This document shows positions 1 through 7,928 of a stretch of 64,000 bases of DNA, one piece after another. Numbering within the stretch: the stretch's first letter is position 1; every line of letters begins with the position of its first letter. A program made the translations under genes and the position numbers. The notes beneath the pieces were generated by a model. It saw only the letters and a program-made list of their open reading frames with translations. It was not told the DNA's origin and ran no database searches. Source of the stretch: Endoryza foliicola (GTDB lineage: Bacteria; Bacteroidota; Bacteroidia; Chitinophagales; Chitinophagaceae); the NCBI GenBank assembly GCA_965226965.1, contig OZ245715.1, positions 3,348,001 through 3,412,000 of the forward strand, read 5' to 3'.

Positions 1-710
1 AGCAGCTAAATTCAAAAGAGCGGTTTGATATTCAAACTGAGGTATTGAATCAACAACAGTACTTGAAGGCTTTACTAAGAATTCAAAACGATACCTTTTT
101 AGTTGCAGAAACCGGCACTCCTATTCCTGCTTCAAAATTCACCCTCGAAGATTACAATGGTTTGTTAGATAGCGCCAATAAGAATAGACCCGACCTCAAT
201 TTGGCGAAACTATCGGCTCAACAGAGCCTACACAATTTGAATTATCAGAAATCCTTGGTTTATCCTGATATTACTGCAGGTGTAGAATACGATCGATTAA
301 GCTCTTACCTGCCTAATTATTACGGATTGAGTATTTCTCTTCCAATTCCTTTGTTCAACAAAAACAAGGGAAATATAAAAGCAGCCTCTGCTCAGGTATT
401 ACAGCAAAAAGTTCAAACAGAAGATCTCCAGCAAAGCATAGAAAAGGAAGTATGGGCATCGCTTTCCAATTATTTGAACGTTGAAAAATTACTTATGAGT
501 GGTGCTGTTGTATCAACAAGCATGCAAGAGATGATGCAAAAAATGACGGAGAGCTATCAAAATCGTCAAATAAATTTTCTTGAGTTCATTGACTTCTTTC
601 AAACCTATAAGGAGAGCAATAAGTTAATCATCGATCGAAAGCTCCTTTGGTGGCAATCATTCGCTCAGTTGAACTATTCTACAAATACTACCCTTCAAAT
701 TATCAAATAA
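1..710 (+). CDS. TolC/CzcC-family outer membrane efflux protein (3' part)
   Basis: This is the C-terminal part of an outer membrane efflux channel. The reading frame is open to the left edge (first full codon at base 3), so the gene starts outside the window; the TTG at 45 is not a real start. The visible ~235 residues have the alternating helix/strand pattern of the TolC fold, with a conserved segment PLFNKNKGNIKAAS near residue 105 that is typical of CzcC-type metal efflux channels. The stop is 7 bp before the adaptor gene, so all three efflux genes are probably one transcript. Family assignment rests on this motif and on the neighbours; the substrate is inferred from the pump (divalent metal cations). 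Confidence 0.9.
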   Translation, partial: QLNSKERFDIQTEVLNQQQYLKALLRIQNDTFLVAETGTPIPASKFTLEDYNGLLDSANKNRPDLNLAKLSAQQSLHNLNYQKSLVYPDITAGVEYDRLSSYLPNYYGLSISLPIPLFNKNKGNIKAASAQVLQQKVQTEDLQQSIEKEVWASLSNYLNVEKLLMSGAVVSTSMQEMMQKMTESYQNRQINFLEFIDFFQTYKESNKLIIDRKLLWWQSFAQLNYSTNTTLQIIK

Positions 711-717
711 GCCTGTC

Positions 718-1818
718 ATGAATATAACCAGAATTTTGGCCTTTGTCATATTTACCACTACCCTACATTCTTGTAAATCAAAGCCAGTTGAAGAAAAGAA
801 GACAGAAACGCGCTATTGTCTCTCTGATTCTCTCAAAAAGATGATTTCAATTGACACCGTATCAATTCAATTCGTAGATGAAGATTTGAAACTATCGGGG
901 GAAATTAGCTTCAATGAAAACAAAGTGGTTAAAATTTATCCCTTTAGTAGCGGGCAAGTTTTAGAAACGCTGGGCAGTATTGGAGATCCGGTTCAAAAAG
1001 GTCAGGTTTTGGCGAGAATCAAAAGTGCTGACATTGCCGGATTGTATTCCGATTTAAACAGTGCCGGTAACGATGTTACGCTGGCTAAAAAACAATTCGA
1101 AAACATCAACAGCTTATTCAAAAACGGAATTGCCAGTGAAAAGGAAATGTTGGAGGCAAAAGAAGAATTATCAAAAGCTGAAACACAATACCGAAAAATA
1201 AATGAATCTATTCGCATTAATGGGAACGGAAAGACAGATGCTTCCGGTAGCTATGCGATAAGTGCCCCAATTTCTGGATACCTAGTTTCAAAAGACATCA
1301 GTCAAGGCGCATTCATCAGAAACGATAACAGTCAATCTTTGTTTACTGTTGGTTCCATTGAAGAAGTTTGGGTATGGGCCAATGTGTATGAGACCGATAT
1401 TGCAAAAATTAGAGAAGGCGCCAGCGTTGCCGTAAGTACCTTAGCGTATCCTGACACTACTTTTATTGGAGTGATCGACAAAGTAAATCAAGTATTGGAT
1501 CCAGTAACCAAAGTAATGAAAGTGAGGATTCGAATCAACAATTCGCATCACCTTTTAAAACCGGAGATGTTTGCTACCATTCATGTAAAGAATAAATCAA
1601 CGAAGCAAGCGGCGGCAGTTTCTGCTAGTGCCATTATTTCTGACCATGGGAAAAGCTACATTATTGTTTATAAGGCTGATTGTGATATTGCGGTAACGGA
1701 AGTGAAAATAAAGCAACAGACTTCGCAAGTCGTGTATTTGGAAGATGCCTTAGAGCCCGGAACTAAGATCATTACAAAGAACCAGATTTTGATTTACAAC
1801 GGAATCAAAGAAGACTAA
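718..1818 (+). CDS. RND efflux periplasmic adaptor (CzcB/CusB-like lipoprotein)
   Basis: This is the membrane fusion protein linking the inner membrane pump to the outer membrane channel. The N-terminus is a lipoprotein signal ending in a lipobox-like TTLHSC (Cys at about residue 19), so the protein is probably lipid-anchored. It then shows the usual order: barrel-sandwich (lipoyl-like) half with GDPVQKGQVLARI near residue 95, a helical hairpin at about residues 110-160, the second lipoyl half (APISGYLVSKDISQG, about residues 182-198), and beta-barrel segments to the end. Length of 366 aa is normal for HlyD/CzcB proteins. It lies 7 bp after the TolC-like gene and 12 bp before the pump. I see no His-rich N-terminal metal-binding extension. 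Confidence 0.92.
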   Translation: MNITRILAFVIFTTTLHSCKSKPVEEKKTETRYCLSDSLKKMISIDTVSIQFVDEDLKLSGEISFNENKVVKIYPFSSGQVLETLGSIGDPVQKGQVLARIKSADIAGLYSDLNSAGNDVTLAKKQFENINSLFKNGIASEKEMLEAKEELSKAETQYRKINESIRINGNGKTDASGSYAISAPISGYLVSKDISQGAFIRNDNSQSLFTVGSIEEVWVWANVYETDIAKIREGASVAVSTLAYPDTTFIGVIDKVNQVLDPVTKVMKVRIRINNSHHLLKPEMFATIHVKNKSTKQAAAVSASAIISDHGKSYIIVYKADCDIAVTEVKIKQQTSQVVYLEDALEPGTKIITKNQILIYNGIKED

Positions 1819-1830
1819 AAAGCGATTGTA

Positions 1831-4800
1831 ATGCAAAAATTCATTAAACAAATCATTCATTTTTCGCTGAGGCATCGCTATTTCATTTTTTTCCTAACGG
1901 GAGTTATGGTGGCGATTGGGATATGGAGCTATAGAGAAACTCCTATTGAAACCTTTCCGGATGTTACCAATACGCAGGTAGTAATTATCGCACAATGGCC
2001 CGGAAGGAGCGCCGAAGAAGTGGAGAAATTCGTAACCATTCCAATGGAAACGGTTTTGAATTCTGTTCAAAAGAAATCGAACCTTAGAACAACTTCTGCA
2101 TTTGGGTTGTGTTATATACGAATCATATTTGACGACGGAGTTGACGATGCTTTTGCGCGCCAACAGGTATTGAGCAGATTGAGCAATGCCGATTTACCGG
2201 ACGGAGTGAAACCCGATGTGCAACCGCCCTATGGCCCAACAGGAGAAATATTCCGCTACACTCTAAAAAGTAAGACCAAATCTATTCGTGAGCTCACTAC
2301 TATTCAAAACTGGGTGCTTGATCGTCAATTTAAATCAGTTCCGGGTATAGCAGATGTGAATAGTTTTGGTGGGGAGGAGAAGGTCTTTGAAGTAAGTGTT
2401 CAACCGGAACTGCTCACCAAATACAATTTAACGTCGCTTGATGTATATGCTGCTATTGCAAAGAGCAATATCAATGTTGGAGGGGATGTAATTGAACGAA
2501 ACGGTCAATCGTACGTAGTACGCGGAATCGGAATTTTGAATGATAGTGTTGATATTGAAAACATCATTATCACCAAAACCAACGGCGTACCGCTACTCAT
2601 AAAAAATGTAGCGAAAGTAAAAGAATCGGGAAAGCCCCGGCTAGGGCATGTTGCGCGTGATAAGCAGGAGGACGTAATCGAAGGAATTGTGGTGATGCGA
2701 AAAGGAGAAAATCCGAGTGAAGTATTGGAGCGAGTGCGGGAAAAAGTAAAAGAGTTGAATGAGCAAGTGCTACCTAAAGAAGTAACTATCGATGTATTCT
2801 ATGATCGTACGAATTTGATGGATTATGCTCAGGAAACAGTGATTCATAATCTAATTGAAGGGATCCTTTTGGTTACATTGATTGTTTTGATCTTCATGGC
2901 CGATTGGAGAACTACTTTAATAGTAAGCATCATTATTCCCTTGAGTCTATTGTTTGCCTTCTTTTGTATGCGTATAAAAGGAATGAGCGCAAACCTATTA
3001 AGCATGGGGGCTGTGGACTTTGGGATCATTATTGACGGTGCAGTTGTAATGGTAGAAGGGCTGTTTGTAGCATTGGATGCCAGAGCCAAACAAGTGGGCA
3101 TGGAGAAATTCAATCTATTGGCCAAACTAGGTTTGTTTAAAAACAAAGGAACAGAAATGGGAAAAGCCATTTTCTTTTCAAAGCTTATTATTTTAACCTG
3201 CTTGGTTCCCATCTTTGCTTTCCAAAAAGTAGAAGGCAAAATGTTCTCTCCCCTCGCCTATACACTGGGCTTTGCTTTGCTTGGTGCCTTAATTTATACG
3301 CTTACTCTTGTGCCCGCTTTGTCGAGCATTTTGTTAAGAAAAAACGTAAGGGAAAAACACAATCCAATTGTTCATTTCTTCGAATATGGTATTGGAAATT
3401 TACTCGATAAAATTTACCGCAACCAAAAGAAAAGTCTGCTAATAGCAGTTGGCGTAATGGCATTAACTTTTTTCTCGGCTCGCTTTCTAGGAACGGAATT
3501 TTTGCCTGAACTAAATGAAGGTGCATTGTGGGTGGAAGCGGAACTTCCTATGAGTGTATCCATAACTGAAGCTAACAGCGTTTCCAATAAAATGATCGAT
3601 ATTCTATCGAAGTTTGAGGAAGTGAAACAAACCTTGTCACAAGTTGGTCGTACCAATGACGGTACTGATCCGAAAGGATTTTTCAACGTACAGATTCAGG
3701 TAGACTTAAAACCAAAGAAAGAGTGGAAACGCGATTTAAGTGTGGAACAATTGATTGAAGAAATGGATGAGCAGCTCCGAAAAATACCCGGTATTGTATT
3801 CAATTACTCTCAGCCGATACGTGATAATGTGGAAGAAGCGGTAGCAGGTGTGAATGCGGCTTTAGCGGTGAAGGTATTCGGTCCCGATTTTGATGAATTG
3901 GATAAGAAAGCCGACACCCTACTCAAAATATTGAAAACAGTTCGCGGCATTGAAGATTTGGGAGTGTTGCGAAACCTCGGCCAACCCGAGTTTAGAATTG
4001 AACTCGATCAGCAAAAAATGGCTTTATACGGCATCACCACTGCCGATGCCAATGCGGTAATTGAAATGGCCATTGGGGGGAAGGCTGCCACTCAACTTTA
4101 TGAAGGAGAGCGAAAATTTGATGTTCGACTTCGTTATCAGAAAGAATTCCGTGATACGCAGGAGGCAATTGAACAGCTAATGGTTCCCGCCAACGATGGC
4201 AGCAAAATTCCGCTCAAAGAAATTGCCACCATTCGAACTTTGACGGGTCCGGCTTTCGTTTATCGCGACAACAACACCCGTTATATTGCCGTAAAATTCT
4301 CTATACGAGAGCGCGACTTAGGAAGTACCATTGCTGAAGCGCAGGAAAAGGTTAATCAGATCGTGCATTTGAAAACCGGATATCGTATCACATGGAATGG
4401 AGAATTCGAAAATCAGCAACGTGCCGCGGGTACACTTGCTCGAGTAGTGCCCCTGTGTTTGCTGGCCATCTTTATCATTTTGTTCATCACTTTTGGTAAT
4501 GTAAAAGATGCGTTTCTAACTATCATGAACGTACCTTTTGCACTCATTGGAGGAATCATGGCCTTGCATGTAACCGGAATGAACTTCAGCATATCTGCCG
4601 GTATTGGTTTTATCGCCTTGTTTGGAGTATGTATTCAAAATGGAGTGATACTAATCAGTGTATTCCGAAAATTGTTGGAAGAGGGCTATCATTTAGATGC
4701 TGCCATTAAAGAAGGCGTTCGTTCAAGAGTTCGTCCGGTAATCATGACAGCACTGATGGCGATGATTGGCTTGTTGCCGGCTGCAATTTCAACCGGTATT

Positions 4801-4965
4801 GGAAGCGAAACTCAAAAACCTTTGGCGATCGTAGTAATTGGAGGGCTGGTAACAGCTACTTTCTTAACGCTTTTGATACTACCTATTATTTACGCGATGG
4901 TGTATCGGTTTATGCACCGAAGAGAAAACAGGAGAATATTGAAGAAATCGGGGTTGGTGCAGTAG
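1831..4965 (+). CDS. CzcA-family heavy-metal RND efflux pump
   Basis: This is the inner membrane proton-driven pump of the tripartite efflux system. The 1044 aa length fits the heavy-metal RND family. It starts with one transmembrane helix, followed by the large periplasmic porter region (PDVTNTQV, PGRSAEEVEKFVTIPME). The transmembrane motif DFGIIIDGAVVMVEG at about residue 396 matches the DFGx3DGAx3VE signature of the divalent-cation (Co/Zn/Cd) subgroup rather than the Cu/Ag subgroup, although the usual final Asn is Gly here. A second periplasmic half and a second helix bundle follow (residues ~540-1030). It is the last gene of the operon, closed by the hairpin at 5032-5063. Metal specificity is inferred from the motif. 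Confidence 0.95.
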   Translation: MQKFIKQIIHFSLRHRYFIFFLTGVMVAIGIWSYRETPIETFPDVTNTQVVIIAQWPGRSAEEVEKFVTIPMETVLNSVQKKSNLRTTSAFGLCYIRIIFDDGVDDAFARQQVLSRLSNADLPDGVKPDVQPPYGPTGEIFRYTLKSKTKSIRELTTIQNWVLDRQFKSVPGIADVNSFGGEEKVFEVSVQPELLTKYNLTSLDVYAAIAKSNINVGGDVIERNGQSYVVRGIGILNDSVDIENIIITKTNGVPLLIKNVAKVKESGKPRLGHVARDKQEDVIEGIVVMRKGENPSEVLERVREKVKELNEQVLPKEVTIDVFYDRTNLMDYAQETVIHNLIEGILLVTLIVLIFMADWRTTLIVSIIIPLSLLFAFFCMRIKGMSANLLSMGAVDFGIIIDGAVVMVEGLFVALDARAKQVGMEKFNLLAKLGLFKNKGTEMGKAIFFSKLIILTCLVPIFAFQKVEGKMFSPLAYTLGFALLGALIYTLTLVPALSSILLRKNVREKHNPIVHFFEYGIGNLLDKIYRNQKKSLLIAVGVMALTFFSARFLGTEFLPELNEGALWVEAELPMSVSITEANSVSNKMIDILSKFEEVKQTLSQVGRTNDGTDPKGFFNVQIQVDLKPKKEWKRDLSVEQLIEEMDEQLRKIPGIVFNYSQPIRDNVEEAVAGVNAALAVKVFGPDFDELDKKADTLLKILKTVRGIEDLGVLRNLGQPEFRIELDQQKMALYGITTADANAVIEMAIGGKAATQLYEGERKFDVRLRYQKEFRDTQEAIEQLMVPANDGSKIPLKEIATIRTLTGPAFVYRDNNTRYIAVKFSIRERDLGSTIAEAQEKVNQIVHLKTGYRITWNGEFENQQRAAGTLARVVPLCLLAIFIILFITFGNVKDAFLTIMNVPFALIGGIMALHVTGMNFSISAGIGFIALFGVCIQNGVILISVFRKLLEEGYHLDAAIKEGVRSRVRPVIMTALMAMIGLLPAAISTGIGSETQKPLAIVVIGGLVTATFLTLLILPIIYAMVYRFMHRRENRRILKKSGLVQ

Positions 4966-4985
4966 AGGTTTGGGTGTTAGGTATT

Positions 4986-5024
4986 AGGCTTTGGGCTTTA
5001 GGCTTTGGGCTTTAGGCTTTAGGC
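4986..5024. repeat. short tandem repeat, GGCTTTRG units
   Basis: About five 7-8-base units alternating GGCTTTGG and GGCTTTAG follow each other between the CzcA stop and the terminator. The tract is AT/GC mixed and has no coding potential. Such arrays may expand and contract by slippage; no function can be assigned. Confidence 0.7.
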
Positions 5025-5031
5025 TAGAAAT

Positions 5032-5063
5032 AAAAAAGTCCCGCTCGTTGAACGGGACTTTTT
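5032..5063. terminator. bidirectional intrinsic terminator
   Basis: A perfect stem AAAAAGTCCCG / CGGGACTTTTT with a 9-base loop sits between the convergent CzcA and IscA-like genes. The A-tract on one side and T-tract on the other make it usable from both strands. Confidence 0.9.
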
Positions 5064-5081
5064 GTATGAAAAGAAGTTAAC

Positions 5082-5426
5082 TTAAACTGCAAATGAAGTA
5101 CCGCAGCCACAGGTTTTAGAGGCATTTGGGTTATTGAACACAAAACCGCGGGCGTTCAAGCCATCTTGCCAATCAACTTCCATTCCCATCAAATAGATTC
5201 CGTGGGCCTTGTTCATTATAAAACTCAGTCCTTCGAATTCGAACTGTTCGTCATTTTCTTCTTTCTTATCGAAACCTAGTACATAGGTCATACCGGAGCA
5301 ACCACCACCTTTTACGCCAACGCGGAGGTATTCAGTTGTGTTGAAGCCCGGTGCCGCCATTAAACGTTTGATTTCGTTGATGGCATTTTCTGTAAAAGCT
5401 ATCGGAGCCGTCATCGTAAGTTCCAT
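5082..5426 (-). CDS. HesB/IscA-family iron-sulfur cluster assembly protein
   Basis: This is a small A-type Fe-S carrier/scaffold protein of 114 aa, a normal size for IscA/SufA/ErpA. The three conserved cysteines are visible: GGCSG at about residue 42, and the C-terminal CGCG pair. The frame stays open upstream to 5552, but the extra 42 residues do not resemble the family. A good promoter at 5442-5472 lies inside that extension, so the ATG at 5426 (or the next one at 5414) is the likely start. It is convergent with CzcA and divergent from the membrane protein at 5561. It cannot be assigned to Isc or Suf from sequence alone, because no other suf/isc genes are adjacent. Confidence 0.93.
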   Translation of the reverse strand: MELTMTAPIAFTENAINEIKRLMAAPGFNTTEYLRVGVKGGGCSGMTYVLGFDKKEENDEQFEFEGLSFIMNKAHGIYLMGMEVDWQDGLNARGFVFNNPNASKTCGCGTSFAV

Positions 5427-5441
5427 ACACTCAAATTTTGA

Positions 5442-5472
5442 CAAAATTACAAAGTATTTCGCAGATTCAAAA
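5442..5472 (-). promoter_or_regulatory. Bacteroidota-type promoter for the IscA-like gene
   Basis: On the minus strand, TTTTG (5468-5472) and TAATTTTG (5442-5449) are separated by 18 bp. This matches the known Bacteroidota pattern TTTG-N17-23-TAnnTTTG. The -7 box ends 15 bases before the ATG at 5426, which supports the short start of the IscA-like protein. Confidence 0.65.
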
Positions 5473-5560
5473 TCTGCTAAATTTCCGTCAATTAGTTCAT
5501 TTATACTCAATAAGTTCCGCTTACAATCGTTAATTTTACCATACAAAATCATCCTATTTT

Positions 5561-6094
5561 ATGACCACGGAACAAATGATCTGGGCGATATTGATTGCTT
5601 TTGCTATTGGAGGTGCGTTTCTTTACTTCCAATTAAAGCTCAGAAAAGACCTTAAACAAGAACATCTCGATCAGTTGAATGCTCAAAACGCTCCTAAAGA
5701 GAAGGCTTCTTCGAATTTACAACTGCAAGCCTATGAGCGTTTGATACTCTTGATTGACCGTATTTCACTTCCCAACCTCATAACACGTGTGAATCAACCC
5801 GGGCTGGGTTTAAAGGAAATGCAACTGTTATTGACGCAAACCATTCGCCAAGAATTCGATTATAATATTACCCAACAGATCTATGTAAGTCAAGAAGCCT
5901 GGGATGCCGTAAAAAACATGAAAGATCAAAACATTTTGATCATCAACCAGGTTGCAGGATTTATGCCGGCAGAAGCCAGCGGAACAGATTTAGCCAAGGC
6001 GATTCTTGAAATGGTGATGAATAATCCGAAAGTTTCCTTGCAAGAAGTAGTAAGTGAAGCATTGACTTTTGAAGCTAAAAAGCTTTTGAAATAG
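5561..6094 (+). CDS. small membrane-anchored protein of unknown function
   Basis: This 177-aa protein has a single N-terminal transmembrane helix (residues ~7-24), a charged linker (KLRKDLKQEHLDQL), and a soluble domain beginning near residue 55. It resembles uncharacterised Bacteroidota proteins that I recall being grouped as DUF7935, but I cannot confirm that. No catalytic motif is visible. The domain is helix-rich and ends in a conserved-looking Glu/Ala-rich segment. It ends 25 bp before the mutase gene and may be co-transcribed with it. Confidence 0.75.
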   Translation: MTTEQMIWAILIAFAIGGAFLYFQLKLRKDLKQEHLDQLNAQNAPKEKASSNLQLQAYERLILLIDRISLPNLITRVNQPGLGLKEMQLLLTQTIRQEFDYNITQQIYVSQEAWDAVKNMKDQNILIINQVAGFMPAEASGTDLAKAILEMVMNNPKVSLQEVVSEALTFEAKKLLK

Positions 6095-6118
6095 ATTCTC
6101 ATTCCAAAATTGTTGTTT

Positions 6119-7675
6119 ATGAGCGGCACTCAACGTTTTACGGACAGTGGTATTGAAATCAAGGAATTGTACAATCAGCATCCCGACTTGGGCTATCTCA
6201 GTTCTCCGGGGCAGTATCCCTATACAAGAGGCGTTCAACCCGATATGTACCGTGGGAAGCTGTGGACGATGCGTCAGTACGCCGGCTTCAGTACTGCCGA
6301 AGAAAGCAATGAACGGTATCATTACCTTTTGAAACAAGGGGTGAACGGGCTGAGTGTTGCATTCGACCTCCCTACTCAAATAGGATACGATAGCGACCAT
6401 GAACTCTCCGAAGGAGAAGTAGGAAAAGTGGGAGTTGCCATTGATAGCATTGAAGACATGCAGCGCCTTTTCAAAGGAATCAAGCTGGAAGAAGTTTCAA
6501 CTTCTATGACCATCAATGCAACGGGTTATATTTTACTTGCTTTCTATGTAGCACTTGCCAAACAACAAGGAGCTGACCTCAAGAAGATCAGCGGAACCAT
6601 TCAAAACGACATCTTAAAAGAATACGCTGCCAGAGGAACCTATATCTATCCTCCCAAACCCTCCATGCGCATCATTACCGATATCTTTCAATGGTGCAGT
6701 CAGGAAGTGCCAAAATGGAACACCATTTCAATTTCGGGATATCATATTCGTGAAGCAGGAAGTACGGCTGTTCAAGAAATTGCATTTACACTCAGCAACG
6801 GGAAGGCTTATGTTCAAGCCGCTCTCGAAAAGGGGTTGGATATTAATGTGTTTGGAAAAAGATTGAGTTTCTTCTTTAATGCGCATAACAATTTATTTGA
6901 GGAAGTAGCAAAATTTCGTGCGGCAAGAATGATGTGGGCGCAAATCATGAAAGAGTTAGGCGCCACCGATCCCAAAGCCATGATGCTTCGTTTTCATACT
7001 CAAACGGGCGGAAGTACATTAACAGCGCAACAGCCATTGAACAATATCAGCAGAGTAACCATTCAAACATTAGCAGCAGTTTTGGGTGGAACGCAAAGCT
7101 TGCATACCAATGGTTACGATGAAGCGCTCAGTTTACCTACCGAAGAGGCTGCTCGCATTGCGCTCAGAACGCAGCAGATTGTAGCGTTTGAAAGCGGGGC
7201 TCCAGATACAGTTGATCCATTAGCGGGAAGCTATTTCATTGAACAATTGACCAGTGAAATTGCACAAAAGGCTTGGGATCTGATCCATAAAATAGATGCA
7301 ATGGGCGGCAGCGTTAGCGCCATTGAGCAAGGCTTTATTCAAGACGAAATTGCCCGAAGCGCTTATGAATACCAACGTCAAATTGAATCAAAAGAAAAAA
7401 TAATAGTGGGAGTGAATTCCTTTCAAGTAAATGATGAAAGCCCCATTCCTATCTTAAAAGTAGACGACTCCATTCGAACTGTTCAAATACAGAAATTGGA
7501 GGCTTTGCGCAGTCAGCGTGATCCTGCAAAAATTGATCAATTGTTACAAATCCTAAATGATAAGGCTGTGAGCGGAGAAAACATCATGCCAGCTGTTTTA
7601 GAAGCCGTTGAGCATAAATGTACGTTGGGAGAAATTGCAGATGAATTGAGGACGGTGTTTGGGGAATACAGGTAA
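6119..7675 (+). CDS. methylmalonyl-CoA mutase-family large (alpha) subunit, no B12 domain
   Basis: This is the substrate-binding TIM-barrel subunit of an adenosylcobalamin-dependent acyl-CoA mutase, 518 aa. Visible family features are YTRGVQPDMYRGKLWTMRQY near residue 37, GLSVAFDLPTQIGYDSDHE, the ISGYH segment carrying the Tyr-His pair that interacts with substrate in methylmalonyl-CoA mutase, and TQSLHTNGYDEAL. It stops after KCTLGEIADELRTVFGEYR, where fused mutases continue into a cobalamin-binding domain with DxHxxG, so a separate small subunit is required; none is encoded here. This is the split architecture known from archaeal methylmalonyl-CoA mutase and from isobutyryl-CoA mutase, so the exact substrate is open. 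The ATG at 6119 is preferred over the TTG at 6110. Confidence 0.9.
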   Translation: MSGTQRFTDSGIEIKELYNQHPDLGYLSSPGQYPYTRGVQPDMYRGKLWTMRQYAGFSTAEESNERYHYLLKQGVNGLSVAFDLPTQIGYDSDHELSEGEVGKVGVAIDSIEDMQRLFKGIKLEEVSTSMTINATGYILLAFYVALAKQQGADLKKISGTIQNDILKEYAARGTYIYPPKPSMRIITDIFQWCSQEVPKWNTISISGYHIREAGSTAVQEIAFTLSNGKAYVQAALEKGLDINVFGKRLSFFFNAHNNLFEEVAKFRAARMMWAQIMKELGATDPKAMMLRFHTQTGGSTLTAQQPLNNISRVTIQTLAAVLGGTQSLHTNGYDEALSLPTEEAARIALRTQQIVAFESGAPDTVDPLAGSYFIEQLTSEIAQKAWDLIHKIDAMGGSVSAIEQGFIQDEIARSAYEYQRQIESKEKIIVGVNSFQVNDESPIPILKVDDSIRTVQIQKLEALRSQRDPAKIDQLLQILNDKAVSGENIMPAVLEAVEHKCTLGEIADELRTVFGEYR

Positions 7676-7760
7676 GAATTAAGAGTTAAGAATTAAGAAT
7701 GGAACAGCCAGGGTAATTAATAATTAATAAGTAATAATTAATAATGGAACAGCTGGGGAA
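7676..7760. repeat. AT-rich intergenic repeats
   Basis: The ~250-bp gap between the mutase and the TonB receptor begins with several AATTAAGAATTAAGAAT / AATTAATAATTAAT units and contains two copies of AATGGAACAGCYRGGG about 47 bp apart. The same AATTAATAATTAAG-type units recur at 41170-41200, 42005-42025 and 60395-60420. The rest of the gap to 7928 shows nothing I can name. Confidence 0.55.
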
Positions 7761-7928
7761 ATAGTTGGTTAATTAGGGAGTTTGTGAATTTGGGAATGAA
7801 ATACAGAGAAAGAACAGGGGGGAAAAGCAAAAGAATATTTAGAGATGAGAGATGGGGATTATGCTCAAGAGTGAGCACAACTCTCAAGTTCAGAGCAATG
7901 TGGCCGGTATCTGTTTACAATCCTAAAA

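Noticed and set aside
5427..5552. Longer N-terminus of the IscA-like protein
   Set aside because: The extra 42 residues do not match the family and contain the likely promoter.
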